From assembly GCF_900112365.1 (NCBI RefSeq), contig NZ_FOLQ01000003.1, forward strand, positions 186,001 to 250,000: 64,000 nucleotides of DNA, read 5' to 3'. The DNA comes from Spirosoma endophyticum (lineage in GTDB: Bacteria > Bacteroidota > Bacteroidia > Cytophagales > Spirosomataceae). How positions within the stretch are numbered: position 1 is the stretch's first letter; each line of letters opens with the position of its first letter. Shown here one piece after another: positions 62,850-64,000 of this stretch. The translations under genes were made by a program, and so were the position numbers. Under the pieces are notes generated by a model, which worked only from the letters and a program-made list of their open reading frames with translations, had not been told where the DNA came from and ran no database searches.

Positions 62850-63527
62850 TTACCATTGTGCAATTGGCAAATGAGCCGATTGAAGTTCCAGTTCAACATC
62901 TTTTGAGCTAATTGCCATCTTGTTTAACGAAATATAAATGGCCTTGACTGCATTTTCAATGCGCTCCCAGCCTTCTTCACTTCTTAAATCAATGCTAATC
63001 ATGGTGCGATCATTCTGAGCCATGATGGTCAGGTAGGTCATTGCACCAAGTATTACTGCCGAAATAGCTTCGGTGTCGGCTCCTTTGACGAAAGAAAGCT
63101 GGCGAACTAAACGCGTCATTTCTTCATCCTGTGCTCGAGCTGTTGTTTCAGCAATAGAGTCATTCTCAATAACGCTTGCTTTAAGCACTTCGCGGGCAGT
63201 CTTAAACGTACGGAAATACCGATAGGTCTGAATAACTTGCCGATACCATATGCGGGCTACATCAGATTCGTGTAACGGGCGAATTTGATCTAACAGAGCG
63301 GGGGTAAAGACAGGAAATAACTTACCCATTTTTACATAATATTCCAGCAGGCCTTCCATACCACCAAAATACCGGTAAATCAATACTTTACTGACATCCG
63401 CTTTCTCGGCCACGCGATTGACGCCAACACCCTCCAAGCCACGTTCTGCAATTACTTCTTCTAATGCTTCGACAATCCGTTGCGTGGTTTTTGCGCGGTT
63501 TCGCCTGACTTTTTCATCTTTCTCCAT
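62850..63527 (-). CDS. TetR/AcrR-family transcriptional regulator
   Basis: A 225-residue regulator. The N-terminal helix-turn-helix (about 14-60: TQRIVEALEEVIAERGLEGV, then VAEKADVSKVLIYRYFGGMEGLLEYYVK) matches TetR. The C-terminal ligand-binding half is all helical and has no recognised effector site. There is no efflux or enzyme gene beside it within the window, so its target is not evident; the ATTTG-N5-CAAAT motif 20 bases upstream could be its own operator. Confidence 0.92.
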   Translation of the reverse strand: MEKDEKVRRNRAKTTQRIVEALEEVIAERGLEGVGVNRVAEKADVSKVLIYRYFGGMEGLLEYYVKMGKLFPVFTPALLDQIRPLHESDVARIWYRQVIQTYRYFRTFKTAREVLKASVIENDSIAETTARAQDEEMTRLVRQLSFVKGADTEAISAVILGAMTYLTIMAQNDRTMISIDLRSEEGWERIENAVKAIYISLNKMAISSKDVELELQSAHLPIAQW

Positions 63528-63546
63528 AATAGCGATGTGCTTTATT

Positions 63547-63561
63547 ATTTGTAATTCAAAT
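63547..63561. promoter_or_regulatory. Possible operator of the TetR-family regulator
   Basis: ATTTG-TAATT-CAAAT is an inverted repeat with 5-bp arms, 20 bases upstream of the TetR start. It is short and AT-rich, so this is a weak prediction. Confidence 0.25.
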
Positions 63562-64000
63562 ACGCGTTGTTCCTTTGACTATAATTATCGCTGAAAGTCA
63601 CTTTAGTGAACACTTTTTAATTAATATATCGCACTTTGACTACTAATAAATTAATAGGTAACTATGCTGTCCGTTCAACTAAACGAATCTGGTACTTACC
63701 AAACGTACTAATAGCACTATATGGACTTGTTTCAGATTGATAAAGTTACTTATAATGAGGTATTTATCCAAATATGTTTGCACAACTTACTATTTAGATA
63801 GTTCATGTAATCAAATAGTTAGAAACTAAGAAAAATTATCATCTTAATTAGTCTCTTATTTCTAGCTATTTTTAGACAGGTAGTATATAAATCCGTTTTT
63901 AAGCATGAGAAGAAACAGGCAAGTTTTATAAGGCGATTAGCTTTTATACATTCCTTTTCTATCAATGTTGCCAAACTATGAGCTAAAGTTTACAATTCGA
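63562..64000. other. AT-rich region without a recognisable gene
   Basis: About 440 bases with many stops in every frame. No RNA gene or clear promoter is seen. It is the upstream region of the TetR gene and probably of a gene beyond the right edge. Confidence 0.5.

Noticed and set aside
1..64000. CRISPR array, prophage, insertion sequence or toxin-antitoxin pair
   Set aside because: No evenly spaced direct repeats, phage structural genes, transposase motifs or recognisable toxin-antitoxin pairs were seen.

Overview
The window comes from a bacterium of the Bacteroidota, most likely a Cytophagales member close to Spirosoma or its relatives. The evidence is type IX secretion C-terminal sorting domains, a SusC/SusD pair, a TonB-ExbB-ExbD-ExbD operon, an alpha-2-macroglobulin/PBP1C pair, and many promoters whose -7 box fits TAnnTTTG. 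It reads as ordinary chromosome: there is no phage, no insertion sequence, no CRISPR array and no rRNA.

Layout. (1) 1-900, minus: nuoA and the start of nuoB of respiratory complex I. (2) 1.1-6.4 kb, minus: two paralogous secreted SGNH/sialate-esterase-like proteins with Ig-like modules and type IX sorting tails. (3) 6.5-8.1 kb, minus: adk and obgE. (4) 8.3-14.2 kb, minus: the TonB energy-transduction operon exbB-exbD-exbD-tonB, then a small membrane protein, a PstS-like lipoprotein and a TPR protein. (5) 14.2-16.5 kb: a gene-poor, AT-rich stretch with one small ORF and a tRNA-Pro(GGG). (6) 16.7-22.7 kb, minus: gamma-carbonic anhydrase, a HupE/UreJ-like membrane protein and two tandem M1 metallopeptidases. 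(7) 22.8-24.2 kb, minus: a highly repetitive Asn/Asp/Arg/Ser-rich lipoprotein. (8) 24.4-32.5 kb, minus: pbpC and a thioester alpha-2-macroglobulin. (9) 32.6-38.3 kb: a metallo-beta-lactamase/beta-CASP hydrolase, a BatD-like protein, aroC, two small proteins and ApbE. (10) 38.3-47.4 kb: a Tat-exported Gfo/Idh/MocA oxidoreductase, a TonB-dependent receptor, an APC permease and a large FAD/Fe-S oxidase. (11) 47.9-62.1 kb, plus: SusC, SusD, two FG-GAP/ASPIC-UnbV lipoproteins, a vanadium-haloperoxidase/PAP2-like lipoprotein and a small exported protein. (12) 62.3-63.5 kb: a decayed glycoside hydrolase 65-like remnant and a TetR regulator.

How it fits together. Much of the window concerns the cell envelope. 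The ExbB/ExbD/TonB motor would power the two TonB-dependent receptors at 39.8 and 47.9 kb. The SusCD locus has no recognisable glycan-degrading enzyme; it is paired with beta-propeller-like surface proteins and a PAP2/haloperoxidase-fold enzyme. This is the best candidate here for a poorly described functional unit. The second notable theme is small palindromic repeats. Two of them lie in frame inside conserved genes (pbpC and the FAD/Fe-S oxidase), and a third lies just behind a peptidase gene.
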